Below are positions 44,649 to 54,252 of a stretch of DNA of 64,000 bases, in pieces. Made by a program: the position numbers and the translations under genes. The stretch's first letter is position 1. Every line of letters starts with the position of its first letter. The stretch lies in assembly GCA_948471525.1 (NCBI GenBank), contig CAOKSY010000006.1:35828-99827 (forward strand), in the 5' to 3' direction. Under the pieces are notes generated by a model. That model worked only from the letters and a program-made list of their open reading frames with translations. It searched no databases and was not told the DNA's origin. Source of the stretch: an uncultured Clostridia bacterium. Its GTDB lineage: Bacteria; Bacillota; Clostridia; Christensenellales; UBA3700.

Positions 44649-46259
44649 TCAGCGGCTTTTCTTTTTTGCCAAAGAGCTCTTGACGAATTCTCTGAATATC
44701 GCATGTGCTCTGTTGGGTCTCGATTTGAATTCGGGGTGATACTGCACTGCTATAAAGAAATCGTTTGCAGGGATCTCCACCGCTTCGACAAGTCTGTCGT
44801 CGGGAGAAGTACCCGTCACGCGCAGTCCCGCTTTTTCCAATTCCTCGCGATAGACGTTGTTGAATTCGTATCTGTGGCGGTGTCTTTCTTGTATAAGATC
44901 TTCGCCGTAAGCCTTGCGCATGAGGCTGTCTTTTGCGATCTTACAGGGATAAGCGCCCAATCTCATCGTGCCGCCCTTGGGAATATTGCCGTGCTGGTCG
45001 GGCATAAGGTCTATCACGCAATGCTTGCTGTCGGGATCGAATTCGCTGCTTGTAGCGTCCTTATATCCAAGTACGTTGCGCGCATATTCTATGACCGCTA
45101 TCTGCATACCCAGACAAATACCGAAATAAGGCACGTCGTTTTCTCTCGCATACTTGCAGGCGAGTATCTTGCCTTCGACGCCTCTGTCTCCGAAACCGCC
45201 GGGAACGAGTATTCCGTCAGCGTTCTTGAGAAGTCTTGCGCAAGTCTTTTCGTCGGTAAGATCTTCCGCTTCTATCCAATCGATATCCACTATGCAGGAA
45301 TTCTCGTAACCGCCGTGTCTTAGCGCCTCGGCTACCGAGAGGTACGCGTCGTGAAGTTTGACATACTTGCCGACGATAGCGATCTTTATCTCGTCCTTTC
45401 TCGATTTGATACGGTCTATCATATCGATCCATTCCTTCATATCGGGCTTGGAAATATCAAGATTAAGCTCTCTGCACACGACTTCGCTGAGTTTGCTCTT
45501 CTCAAGCATGAGCGGAGCTTCGTACAGCACGTCGACGGTAAGATTTTCTACTACGCAATCGGGCGCGACGTTACAGAACAGCGCAATCTTATCAAGCACG
45601 CTTCTGTCCAAAGGCATATCGCAGCGGCATACTATTATATCGGGATTGATACCCAAGCCCATAAGTTCCTTGCACGAGTGCTGAGTGGGTTTGGACTTCT
45701 GCTCGCCGCTCGATTTTATATACGGCACGAGCGTAACGTGAACGAACAGACAGTTGCCTCTGCCTACCTCGTGCGATATCTGTCTTATCGCCTCCAAGAA
45801 AGGCTGACTTTCGATATCTCCGATCGTACCGCCTATCTCGGTCAGCACGACGTCCGCATTGGACTTCTTGCCTACGCTGTATACGAATTCCTTTATCTCG
45901 TTGGTGATATGCGGTATTACCTGAACCGTCTTGCCGAGATAATCTCCGCGACGTTCTTTGTTCAACACGTTCCAATATACTTTGCCCGTCGTAAGATTGG
46001 AAAACTTATTGAGCTCGATATCTATAAATCTCTCGTAGTGTCCGAGATCGAGATCGGTCTCCGCTCCGTCTTCGGTGACATATACTTCGCCGTGCTCGTA
46101 AGGATTCATTGTGCCGGGGTCGACGTTTATGTACGGATCGAGTTTCTGAGCCATTACTTTAAGACCTCTTGACTTGAGCAATCTGCCCAGACACGCCATC
46201 GTTATACCTTTGCCGAGACCGGAAACTACGCCTCCCGTTACGAATATATACTTTGTCAT
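44649..46259 (-). CDS. pyrG: CTP synthase PyrG
   Basis: 536 residues, the usual length. The synthase domain starts KYIFVTGGVVSGLGKGI (P-loop); the C-terminal glutamine amidotransferase domain has the nucleophile in YFGICLGMQIA and the His-Glu pair in VQYHPEFKSRP. It converts UTP, ATP and glutamine to CTP. Its ATG overlaps the stop of carB-dapF by four bases (ATGA) behind GGAGAGG, so it is the last gene of the carA-carB/dapF-pyrG operon. Confidence 0.97.
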   Translation of the reverse strand: MTKYIFVTGGVVSGLGKGITMACLGRLLKSRGLKVMAQKLDPYINVDPGTMNPYEHGEVYVTEDGAETDLDLGHYERFIDIELNKFSNLTTGKVYWNVLNKERRGDYLGKTVQVIPHITNEIKEFVYSVGKKSNADVVLTEIGGTIGDIESQPFLEAIRQISHEVGRGNCLFVHVTLVPYIKSSGEQKSKPTQHSCKELMGLGINPDIIVCRCDMPLDRSVLDKIALFCNVAPDCVVENLTVDVLYEAPLMLEKSKLSEVVCRELNLDISKPDMKEWIDMIDRIKSRKDEIKIAIVGKYVKLHDAYLSVAEALRHGGYENSCIVDIDWIEAEDLTDEKTCARLLKNADGILVPGGFGDRGVEGKILACKYARENDVPYFGICLGMQIAVIEYARNVLGYKDATSSEFDPDSKHCVIDLMPDQHGNIPKGGTMRLGAYPCKIAKDSLMRKAYGEDLIQERHRHRYEFNNVYREELEKAGLRVTGTSPDDRLVEAVEIPANDFFIAVQYHPEFKSRPNRAHAIFREFVKSSLAKKKSR

Positions 46260-49200
46260 ACTTCCACCTCTCCGTCGTATACTTTTACCGCGTCGCCCGT
46301 CATAAATACTCCCTCGTCGGTATATCTGATCTTGAGATCTCCTCCGAGAAGTTTGACCGTAACGTCTTTATTCTTATCGCAATGTCCGTTGAGTACCGCC
46401 GCGACCGCGACCGCGCACGCTCCTGTGCCGCACGCCCACGTCTCGCCCGATCCTCTTTCCCACACTCTCATCTTGAGCGTATGTCTGTCGACTATCTTGA
46501 CGAATTCCACGTTCACTCCCTCGGGGAAAAGCGGACTCTCTTCGAATTGCGGTCCGATATGTTCGATATCGATATTTTCAACGTGCGGCATAAATACTAC
46601 GCAGTGCGGATTGCCCATAGATACGCACGTTATATCGTATTCCTTATCGCCTATCTTGCATTTCTTGGATATAATGCTGTCGCCCGCAAGTTTGACGGGA
46701 ACTTTTGCGGGAGAAAGCTCCGCCTTGCCCATATCCACCGTTATCGATTTTGCCATGCCGTTCTGCGTAGCGATCTTTATCTTCTTAACTCCGCTCTTCG
46801 TCTCTATAGTCATTTCCTTTTTGTTGACGATAGCGTTGTCGTAACAGTACTTGGCAACGCAGCGAATACCGTTGCCGCACATCTTGCCTTCGCTGCCGTC
46901 GGCGTTGAACATTCTCATTCTGACGTCGGCTTTTTGGCTGTCGCATATCAGGATTATACCGTCCGCGCCCACTCCGAGGTGTCTATCGGACAGTCTGACG
47001 GCAAGACCTTCGGGATTGACTATCGGATTGTCGATACAGTTGAAATAAACGTAATCGTTGCCCGTGCCCTGCATCTTGGTAAATTTTCGTATGCTTCTTC
47101 CCTCGCGCAGCCTGTTGATATCTATCAGTTCGGTATTGAATTCCGAATATCTGCTGAGCAGAGAATTTGCGACTGCGTTTGCGGTATCAATCGACGTGAG
47201 ACAGGGGATCGCCCTCTCCACGGCTTTTCTTCTTATCTTGACGCTGTCTCTCGAAGGCAGTTTGCCTTTGGAAGAAGTGGAGATGATATAATCCACTTTA
47301 CCGCTTTCGATAAGGCTTATAGTATTGTCTTTGGAGTTCTGATGTATCTTATTTACTTCTACGACGTCGAGACCTATATTTCTGAGTACTTCCGCCGTAC
47401 CTGCCGTAGCGTAAAGCGTATAGCCGAGATCCTCGAACTTCTGTCCTATCTCGCCTATCTCGTCTTTATCCTGGTTTCTGACGGAGATAAATATTCCGCC
47501 CTTTTTCTTCATCTTGTAATTTGCCGCGACAAGTCCCTTATACAGAGCCTCTTCGAGCGTAGTTGCCACGCCCAATACTTCGCCCGTGGATTTCATCTCC
47601 GGTCCAAGCTGAGTGTCTACGTTGGTAAGTTTTTCAAACGAGAATACGGGTACTTTAACCGCCACGTAAGGCGAACTGGGATATATACCCGTGCCGTAAC
47701 CCATATCCGCAAGTTTCTCCCCGAGAATTGCTCTCGTTGCGAGATCTACCATCGGCACGCCCGTGACCTTGCTTATATAAGGTATCGTACGCGAACTTCT
47801 GGGATTGACTTCGATCACGTAGAGTTCGTTGTCGTAGATAAGGTACTGTATGTTTACAAGACCTACCGTATGCAGATTGACGGCGAGCTGCTTGGAGCAC
47901 TCTTCTATTCTCGCAAGCATTTCGTCTCCTATATTCCAAGACGGATATACCGCGATTGAGTCTCCCGAGTGAACGCCCGTACGTTCTATATGCTGCATTA
48001 CTCCGGGGATAAGTATATCTTCGCCGTCGCATATCGCGTCGACTTCTATCTCTATTCCCATAAGATACTTGTCGATAAGGACGGGATTCTCTATCTTCTG
48101 CGCAAGTATGACGTCCATATATTCGATGACGTCAGCGTCGGAATAGCATACCGTCATATTCTGTCCGCCAAGCACGTAAGACGGTCTCAAAAGCGTGGGA
48201 TAGCCTATCTCGTTGGCTACTTTGATCGCTTCTTCTTTCGTCATTATCGTAAAGCCTTTCGGTCTCTTGATCTGCAGCCTCTCGAGAAGTTCGTCAAACT
48301 TTTCTCTGTCCTCCGCCATATCGATGTATTCCGCCTGAGTACCGAGAATTCTGATGTTCTTTTCTCTGAGCATCTTGGTAAGTTTGATTGCCGTCTGACC
48401 GCCGAAAGCGACTACTACGCCGTAAGGATCTTCCGTCTTGATTATCGACATGACGTCTTCGTTGGTAAGCGGCTCGAAATAAAGTCTGTCCGCGGTATCG
48501 AAATCGGTGGAGACGGTCTCGGGATTGTTGTTGACGATCACGACCTCATAGCCTTTGCGCTTGAGCGCCCATACGCAGTGCACCGACGCATAGTCGAATT
48601 CTATGCCCTGTCCGATACGTATCGGTCCGGAACCGAATACTATTACTTTCTTCTTATCGCTCTTTTTGTTGTCGATAAATTCTCTCGCCTCGTTTTCGTC
48701 GTCGAAAGTCGAATAGAAATAAGGGGTCATTGCCGCAAATTCCGCCGCGCAGGTATCGACCATTTTGTACGAAGCGTATCTGACGTTCTTTATCTTCTGA
48801 CCGCTGATCTCTTCGATAGTGGAATCGAGGAAGCCCATCTTCTTCGCCTTGAGATACAGTTCGTCCGTAAGTTTTTCGCTTCTGAGCGTATTCTGCATAG
48901 CGATGAGCTTGTTGAGTTTGTTCAAAAACCATCTGTCTATCTTTGTGATATCGAATATCGTATCCGCGCTCACTCCTCTCTTCAAAGCCTCGTAGATAAC
49001 GAAAATTCTTTCGTCGTCGACGTCGTGAAGTTTTTCGAGAAGTCTCTCGTCGGAGAACTGAGCGAATTTTTTATCGTCGAGAGTGTTGTGGGATATCTCC
49101 GCGCCTCTGACCGCTTTCATTATAGCCTGCTCGAAAGTTACGCCTATTGCCATAACCTCGCCCGTCGCTTTCATCTGCGTGCCGAGTTTTCTGCTCGCAT

Positions 49201-50299
49201 AGAAGAATTTGTCAAACGGCCACTTGGGGAACTTGACGACTACGTAATCTATAGACGGCTCGAAGCATGCGTAGGTGTTGCCCGTGACCGCATTCTTGAT
49301 CTCGTCCAACGTGTATCCTATCGCTATCTTCGTAGCAACTTTTGCTATCGGGTAGCCCGTCGCCTTGGAAGCGAGCGCGGAACTTCTGCTTACGCGGGGA
49401 TTTACTTCTATGACCGCATACTCGAAAGAGTCGGGATTGAGAGCGAACTGGCAGTTGCAGCCGCCTTCGACTTTCAGCGCTTCGACTATCTTCAATGCCG
49501 CGCTTCTGAGCATCTGGTACTCCTTGTCCGCAAGGGTCACCGCGGGTGCTATAACTATACTGTCGCCGGTATGCACTCCGACAGGGTCAAAGTTTTCCAT
49601 ACTGCAGACCGTGATAGCGTTGCCCTTGCTGTCTCTGATGACTTCAAACTCTATCTCTTTCCAACCGCTTATACACTTTTCTACCAATATCTGATGTATA
49701 GGCGACGTGCGCAATCCGTTTTCCGCAATCTCCAGGAATTCGTCCTGAGTGTATGCTATTCCGCCGCCGCTGCCGCCCAGAGTAAACGCGGGTCTTATGA
49801 TGACGGGAAGTCCTATCTCATCGGCGACGCGAAGAGCGTTTTCTATATCGTTGACGACCTCCGAAGGTATAGTCGGCTCGTTGATTTCAGCGAGCGTATC
49901 CTTGAATATCTGTCTGTCTTCCGCTTTATCTATCGTATCGGGTCTTGCGCCGAGAAGCGTCACGCCCATCTTTTCCAAAAATCCGTCTTTTGCGAGCTGC
50001 ATACTTAGCGTAAGTCCCGTCTGTCCGCCGAGAGTGGAAAGAAGAGAATCGGGTCTTTCTTTCTCGATTATTCTCTTGACCGTCGTCAGCGTAAGAGGCT
50101 CTATATATATCCTGTCCGCTACGGCGTTGTCCGTCATTATAGTAGCGGGATTTGAATTGACAAGCACTACTTCGAGACCGGCTTCTTTGAGCGCCCTGCA
50201 CGCCTGCGTGCCGGCATAATCGAATTCCGCCGCCTGACCTATTACGATAGGACCGGAACCGATGACCATTACCTTTTGTAAATTCTTATTGAGTGGCAT
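46256..50299 (-). CDS. carB-dapF: Fusion of carbamoyl-phosphate synthase large subunit and diaminopimelate epimerase
   Basis: One uninterrupted frame of 1347 residues. Residues 1-1069 are a full-length CarB: two ATP-grasp halves (GSGPIVIGQAAEFDY and GSGPIRIGQGIEFDY; GGQTGLTLSMQL and GGQTAIKLTKML) and a C-terminal MGS-like allosteric domain ending TSIDTANAVANSLLS. Residues 1070-1347 are a full-length DapF: KFTKMQGTGNDYVYF, catalytic Cys in MCGNGIRC, second catalytic Cys in WACGTGACA. CarB makes carbamoyl phosphate with CarA; DapF epimerises LL- to meso-diaminopimelate. The junction holds a GAGGG site and ATA where a stand-alone dapF ATG would be. The start overlaps the carA stop (TAATG). A bifunctional protein is the plain reading; a separately initiated DapF is possible. 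Confidence 0.9.
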   Translation of the reverse strand: MPLNKNLQKVMVIGSGPIVIGQAAEFDYAGTQACRALKEAGLEVVLVNSNPATIMTDNAVADRIYIEPLTLTTVKRIIEKERPDSLLSTLGGQTGLTLSMQLAKDGFLEKMGVTLLGARPDTIDKAEDRQIFKDTLAEINEPTIPSEVVNDIENALRVADEIGLPVIIRPAFTLGGSGGGIAYTQDEFLEIAENGLRTSPIHQILVEKCISGWKEIEFEVIRDSKGNAITVCSMENFDPVGVHTGDSIVIAPAVTLADKEYQMLRSAALKIVEALKVEGGCNCQFALNPDSFEYAVIEVNPRVSRSSALASKATGYPIAKVATKIAIGYTLDEIKNAVTGNTYACFEPSIDYVVVKFPKWPFDKFFYASRKLGTQMKATGEVMAIGVTFEQAIMKAVRGAEISHNTLDDKKFAQFSDERLLEKLHDVDDERIFVIYEALKRGVSADTIFDITKIDRWFLNKLNKLIAMQNTLRSEKLTDELYLKAKKMGFLDSTIEEISGQKIKNVRYASYKMVDTCAAEFAAMTPYFYSTFDDENEAREFIDNKKSDKKKVIVFGSGPIRIGQGIEFDYASVHCVWALKRKGYEVVIVNNNPETVSTDFDTADRLYFEPLTNEDVMSIIKTEDPYGVVVAFGGQTAIKLTKMLREKNIRILGTQAEYIDMAEDREKFDELLERLQIKRPKGFTIMTKEEAIKVANEIGYPTLLRPSYVLGGQNMTVCYSDADVIEYMDVILAQKIENPVLIDKYLMGIEIEVDAICDGEDILIPGVMQHIERTGVHSGDSIAVYPSWNIGDEMLARIEECSKQLAVNLHTVGLVNIQYLIYDNELYVIEVNPRSSRTIPYISKVTGVPMVDLATRAILGEKLADMGYGTGIYPSSPYVAVKVPVFSFEKLTNVDTQLGPEMKSTGEVLGVATTLEEALYKGLVAANYKMKKKGGIFISVRNQDKDEIGEIGQKFEDLGYTLYATAGTAEVLRNIGLDVVEVNKIHQNSKDNTISLIESGKVDYIISTSSKGKLPSRDSVKIRRKAVERAIPCLTSIDTANAVANSLLSRYSEFNTELIDINRLREGRSIRKFTKMQGTGNDYVYFNCIDNPIVNPEGLAVRLSDRHLGVGADGIILICDSQKADVRMRMFNADGSEGKMCGNGIRCVAKYCYDNAIVNKKEMTIETKSGVKKIKIATQNGMAKSITVDMGKAELSPAKVPVKLAGDSIISKKCKIGDKEYDITCVSMGNPHCVVFMPHVENIDIEHIGPQFEESPLFPEGVNVEFVKIVDRHTLKMRVWERGSGETWACGTGACAVAVAAVLNGHCDKNKDVTVKLLGGDLKIRYTDEGVFMTGDAVKVYDGEVEV

Positions 50300-51378
50300 T
50301 ATTTTCTTCCCTCCATGTTCTCTATAAATCTGTCAAACAAATATCCCGTATCGAGCGGTCCCGCGCACGCTTCCGGATGAAACTGTACGGAGAATACTTT
50401 GGAATCTGCGTAATCTATTCCCTCGCAGGTACCGTCGTTGACGTTGACGAAGCTCACCTTAGCGTTCTTAGGCACGGTGCCGTTGTCGACCGCATAGCCG
50501 TGATTTTGAGTGGACACGTAGACTCTTCCCGTACTTACGTCCTTGACCGGCTGGTTGCCGCCTCTGTGTCCGTACTTGAGTTTGTAAGTCTTTGCGCCCT
50601 GCGAAAGCGCGAGCAACTGGTGTCCTATACATATTCCGAACATAGGAATACCGCTGTCGACCAACTTCTTTATCTGTTCTATTTCAAATACGTTTTCTTT
50701 GGGATCGCCGGGTCCGTTGGAAAGCATTATGCCGTCCGGCTTGAATTTGATGATCTCTTCCGCGGAAGTATCGTGCGGGAATACCGTCACCTCGCAACTG
50801 CGTCTCATAAGTTTTTCTATTATGTTTCTCTTTATACCGTAATCGAGAAGCGCGACTTTCTTGGTCGGCTTGTCCGCGGTGACCATAACTCTCTTTTGCT
50901 TGCAAGACACGCTTGCCACCGCGTCTTTGATGACGTAGGAATCGAGCTGTTTTTTCTTATCCGCAGTAAGAGTCGGAGAATCGGTGATGATACCGTTGAG
51001 TACGCCGCTCTCTCTGACGATCTTGGTGAGTTCTCTGGTGTCTATACCGCAAATACCGATCACGCCCAGCTTCTTGAGCATATCGTCGAGTTTGCCCTGA
51101 CTTCTGAAATTCGAAGGAGTATCGCATATATCTCTGACGATATATCCTTTGACAAAACTGCTCGGACTCTCGAAATCCTCTTCTATCACTCCGTAATTGC
51201 CTATGAGCGGAAATGTCTGACAAACTATCTGTCCGTAATAACTCGGATCTGTCAGCGTCTCGAGATAACCCGTCATTGCAGTGGTGAAGACTACTTCGCC
51301 GATAACTTCGCCCTCGGCGCCTATCGACTCGCCTTCGAAAACTTTGCCGTTTTCAAGAATAAGATAAACTTTTTTCAT
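50299..51378 (-). CDS. carA: Carbamoyl-phosphate synthase small subunit CarA
   Basis: 359 residues. An N-terminal CarA domain (LILENGKVFEGESIGAEG) and a C-terminal class I glutamine amidotransferase domain with the nucleophile in MFGICIGHQLLALSQGAKTY and the His-Glu pair in VQFHPEACAGP. It releases ammonia from glutamine and channels it to CarB. Start behind AAGAGG, 14 bases after the ANTAR regulator gene; the stop overlaps carB by one base (TAATG). It may therefore be co-transcribed with glnA and the regulator. Confidence 0.97.
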   Translation of the reverse strand: MKKVYLILENGKVFEGESIGAEGEVIGEVVFTTAMTGYLETLTDPSYYGQIVCQTFPLIGNYGVIEEDFESPSSFVKGYIVRDICDTPSNFRSQGKLDDMLKKLGVIGICGIDTRELTKIVRESGVLNGIITDSPTLTADKKKQLDSYVIKDAVASVSCKQKRVMVTADKPTKKVALLDYGIKRNIIEKLMRRSCEVTVFPHDTSAEEIIKFKPDGIMLSNGPGDPKENVFEIEQIKKLVDSGIPMFGICIGHQLLALSQGAKTYKLKYGHRGGNQPVKDVSTGRVYVSTQNHGYAVDNGTVPKNAKVSFVNVNDGTCEGIDYADSKVFSVQFHPEACAGPLDTGYLFDRFIENMEGRK

Positions 51379-51392
51379 AATACCTCTTTTTC

Positions 51393-51962
51393 CTAGTCGT
51401 GTTGTTTTAAAGATATGATTTTCAAAGCTACTTGTTTTTTGGATAATCTCATATCCATAGCCGTTCTTTCTATATATTTGTGAGCGTCTTCCTCGCTCAA
51501 TCCCTCAAGCTCGATCAGTATGCATTTAGCCCTGTCAACGAGTTTGAGTTCCTCTATCTTATCCTGCAGTTTTCTATTGCTGAGGATAATATTGTTTAGC
51601 CTGTTGTGATTTGCGCGCAACGCTTTGAGCGTCTTAAACAATCCTTCCTGCGATACGGGCTTGGTCATGACCACCGCTCCGTAATCCTCGACTTTGTTCT
51701 CGATAGCCTCGCATATATCCGATCTCACCAATATAAGCGCGCCCGAAGTCGTGTTTTCTACCGCGTATATAGCCAGTTCGTATCCGAATTCGTCCGCCAA
51801 AGGCGCATTGACTATCACAAGCGCAAAATCGTATTCGCCGAGCATCCTTCTCGCCTCGATACCGGAATAAGCCTGTCTTACGCTATCGTACCCGGCGCGT
51901 GCCAATACGTCGGAAAACTTGGCTGCGTATTCGGTTGTCGACACTATTAAGGCGCTTGCCAT
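51393..51962 (-). CDS. ANTAR-domain RNA-binding response regulator
   Basis: 189 residues from the ATG at 51962 (GGAGA site); a TTG codon precedes it. The receiver-like domain (1-120) has LVIVNAPLADEFG where the phosphoacceptor Asp should be: Asn replaces it, though Lys is kept in VMTKPV. A coiled-coil linker leads to a C-terminal ANTAR domain (ELKLVDRAKCILIE, EGLSEEDAHKYIERTAMD, SKKQVALKI). ANTAR proteins bind paired hexaloop RNA hairpins and prevent premature transcription termination, often for nitrogen genes. It lies between glnA and carA in a nitrogen cluster; a terminator-like hairpin in the glnN leader is a candidate target. Confidence 0.88.
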   Translation of the reverse strand: MASALIVSTTEYAAKFSDVLARAGYDSVRQAYSGIEARRMLGEYDFALVIVNAPLADEFGYELAIYAVENTTSGALILVRSDICEAIENKVEDYGAVVMTKPVSQEGLFKTLKALRANHNRLNNIILSNRKLQDKIEELKLVDRAKCILIELEGLSEEDAHKYIERTAMDMRLSKKQVALKIISLKQHD

Positions 51963-52036
51963 CAAACATTCTCCATTGATTATACTATAGTTTGCTCTTA
52001 CTTCAAAATATTTTTCGAGTGATTTTTACAATTTTC

Positions 52037-53329
52037 TCATATTTTGGAGAAGTACAACTTCGTGACGAATTCGTCCTTGACCTTGGACAGCGAATAATTT
52101 CTGTATTCCGCGCTCTTGTATTCAAAAAACTTCTCGAGCGTCTTTGCCGGAATATATCGGGAGACGAATTCGCTGGTCTTAGCCACCTCTATTGCCGACA
52201 TAAGATCTTCGGGCAGAGTTTCCGCGTACTGCAACGCCGAGATATCCGCCTCCGAGCTCAGTTTCATATTCTTTTCTATGCCCTCCGCTCCCGCAAAAAG
52301 TATGAGCGCATATGCTATATACGGATTACAGGAAGGATCTGCCGAACGCAGTTGCATCTTGGCGCAACCGTCCTGTTTTATACGGATAAGCTGCGAACCG
52401 TTGGAATACGACCAAGCTATTTTATTATAAGCTTCGATAGCCTCGTTGTTCTCAAGACGTTCGTATGAATTGACTGTAGGATTGAGAAATACCGCCATTT
52501 CCGCGGCTCTTGCCAATACGCCGGCGACAAAACTCTGCGCGTCGCCATTCAGTTCGGACGCAAAGATATTTACCCCGTCCTTAAAAAGCGACAGATTGAC
52601 GTGCAATCCGCTGCCTATCTCGTCCTTGAGCGGCTTGGGCATAAAAGAAGCGTGCAATCCGTTCATCGCCGCCGCCGCTTTGACGACCGTCTTAAACGTC
52701 AGCAGATCGTCCGCAGCAAGCAACGGATCGTTGTTTTTAAAACATATTTCGTTCTGTCCCGGTCCCCTCTCGTGATGGGAACTGAGCGGCTGTATGCCCA
52801 TTCTTTCCAACGTAAGGCATATATCTCTCCTCACGTTCTCGCCCTTGTCGTAAGGAGCCACGTCGAGATAACCCGCGCGGTCGTGCGGCACGAGGGTAGG
52901 CATTCCCGACTCGTCGAGTTTGAAAAGATAAAACTCGCAGTCGCCGCCTATCTGACAGGTATAGCCCATCTGCGCCAGCTTATTCTGAGCCGCCGCCAGC
53001 AATCCTCTGCCGTCTCCGTCGAACGCGCTGCCGTCGGTGCGTCTTATCTTACAAAAAAACCTCACTACGCTTCCGTGCTGGGGTCTCCAAGGCAACAGTT
53101 GAATAGTTGAGGCTTCGGGATAAAGCAACAGATCGCTTTCCTGCGGGTCGACGAAACCGTCCAATGAATAGGCCTCGAACGACACGCCTTTTTCGAATGC
53201 ATCCTGCAGTTCGTCGGCAACGATAGATATATTTTTGATATTTCCGAAAGAGTCGCAAAAGGTCAATTTTACAAATTTGACGTCGTTGTCTTTTACAAAA
53301 TCCAAAACTTCTTTGATAGTCTGACTCAT
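52037..53329 (-). CDS. glnA: Glutamine synthetase, type I
   Basis: 430 residues. Beta-grasp N-terminus (KFVKLTFCDSFGNIKNI) and catalytic domain with GGDCEFYLF, HHERGPGQNEICF, FMPKPLKDEIGSGLHVNLSL and SCNPYIAYAL. It joins glutamate and ammonia with ATP. The sequence is somewhat shorter than the usual 440-470 residues and lacks the C-terminal adenylylation region of proteobacterial enzymes. A promoter is at 53362-53391; the ribosome site is weak (GCGGAG, distant). The ANTAR regulator follows 74 bases downstream. A second, unrelated-size glutamine synthetase (type III) lies at 57353-59437. Confidence 0.95.
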   Translation of the reverse strand: MSQTIKEVLDFVKDNDVKFVKLTFCDSFGNIKNISIVADELQDAFEKGVSFEAYSLDGFVDPQESDLLLYPEASTIQLLPWRPQHGSVVRFFCKIRRTDGSAFDGDGRGLLAAAQNKLAQMGYTCQIGGDCEFYLFKLDESGMPTLVPHDRAGYLDVAPYDKGENVRRDICLTLERMGIQPLSSHHERGPGQNEICFKNNDPLLAADDLLTFKTVVKAAAAMNGLHASFMPKPLKDEIGSGLHVNLSLFKDGVNIFASELNGDAQSFVAGVLARAAEMAVFLNPTVNSYERLENNEAIEAYNKIAWSYSNGSQLIRIKQDGCAKMQLRSADPSCNPYIAYALILFAGAEGIEKNMKLSSEADISALQYAETLPEDLMSAIEVAKTSEFVSRYIPAKTLEKFFEYKSAEYRNYSLSKVKDEFVTKLYFSKI

Positions 53330-53361
53330 GATCCGTTAGAGTACTCCGCAATATTTTTATT

Positions 53362-53391
53362 ATTATAACATAGGATATAGTTAAATATCAA
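53362..53391 (-). promoter_or_regulatory. Sigma-A promoter of glnA
   Basis: TTGATA (53391-53386), 18-base spacer, TATAAT (53367-53362). No stem-loop pair is visible in the short leader. Confidence 0.65.
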
Positions 53392-53449
53392 GTTTTGCGT
53401 AAATAAAATAATACATTTTTTCACTTCTTCCACGATTGACGAACGGCAT

Positions 53450-53473
53450 GAAAAAAGCCGTCGCAAGACGGCG
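53450..53473 (-). terminator. Terminator of gltB1-gltB2-gltB3
   Basis: GCCGTC-TTGC-GACGGC hairpin (53472-53457 on the minus strand) followed by TTTTTTC, starting six bases after the stop codon. Confidence 0.9.
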
Positions 53474-53477
53474 ATTT

Positions 53478-54200
53478 TTACAATGACGTATATAACTGTT
53501 TGTACGGATTAGCCGAATCGGCGGTGAGCACAAAGAAGTTCTTTGCGACAATATCTTCCGCGCGTCCACCGAAATATGAGCAATATTCCTCGACATATTT
53601 TCTTATCTCCGCCATATCGTCGGGATTCGCTTTTCTTGAAATTATCTGCGGAGGGAGATCCGGCAGTTCCTCGCTGCCGAGGATTATTTTGCCGCCGTGC
53701 ATCCCGTTGCCCGTGAAATATCCGACGTTTGTCTTGCTGTCAGTATTAAGTCCGAGCACGAGAATTATTCCGCCCGCCTGATATTCCCCGAGAAAACTTC
53801 CCGCTTTGCCGCCTATGACAAGCACGGGGAATTTATCCTCATATGCTTTCATATGTATTCCGGCGCGGTATCCCGCGTCTCCTCGGACGAAAATTTTTCC
53901 GCCTCTCATAGAATATCCGGCTGCGTCTCCGGCGTTTCCGCGAATGATGATCACGCCGTCGTTCATAGTATCGCCTACGGCGTCCTGAGCGCTGCCGTTG
54001 ACTTCTATTCTGCACCCGTCGAGATAGGCGCCGAGCGCGTTGCCGGGAGTGCCGTTTATTACTATATTCTTTCCGCACGCTCCCGACGCTATATATCTGT
54101 GTCCGAGACAGTTGTCAATTATTATGTCAATCTCGCAGCTCTCTCTGACGGCTTTTCCTATTTCGGAAAAATGCTTGCCTTCGCAATCTATTCTCAACAT
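53478..54200 (-). CDS. Glutamate synthase GXGXG domain subunit (GltB3 type)
   Basis: 240 residues from the ATG at 54200, chosen because GGAGG lies four bases upstream; the frame is open to an ATG at 54266, which would overlap the previous gene. The protein is a right-handed beta-helix of Gly-rich turns (GTPGNALGAY, GSAQDAVGDT, GNAGDAAGY, GDAGYRAGI, GKAGSFLGEY), the C-terminal domain of glutamate synthase as a separate protein. It holds the other two catalytic parts together. Last gene of the gltB operon, before a strong terminator. Confidence 0.9.
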   Translation of the reverse strand: MLRIDCEGKHFSEIGKAVRESCEIDIIIDNCLGHRYIASGACGKNIVINGTPGNALGAYLDGCRIEVNGSAQDAVGDTMNDGVIIIRGNAGDAAGYSMRGGKIFVRGDAGYRAGIHMKAYEDKFPVLVIGGKAGSFLGEYQAGGIILVLGLNTDSKTNVGYFTGNGMHGGKIILGSEELPDLPPQIISRKANPDDMAEIRKYVEEYCSYFGGRAEDIVAKNFFVLTADSANPYKQLYTSL

Positions 54201-54252
54201 ATTACCTCCCGCGCCGCCGTCGCAACGGTACGGCGCATGCATCTTCCAGCGG

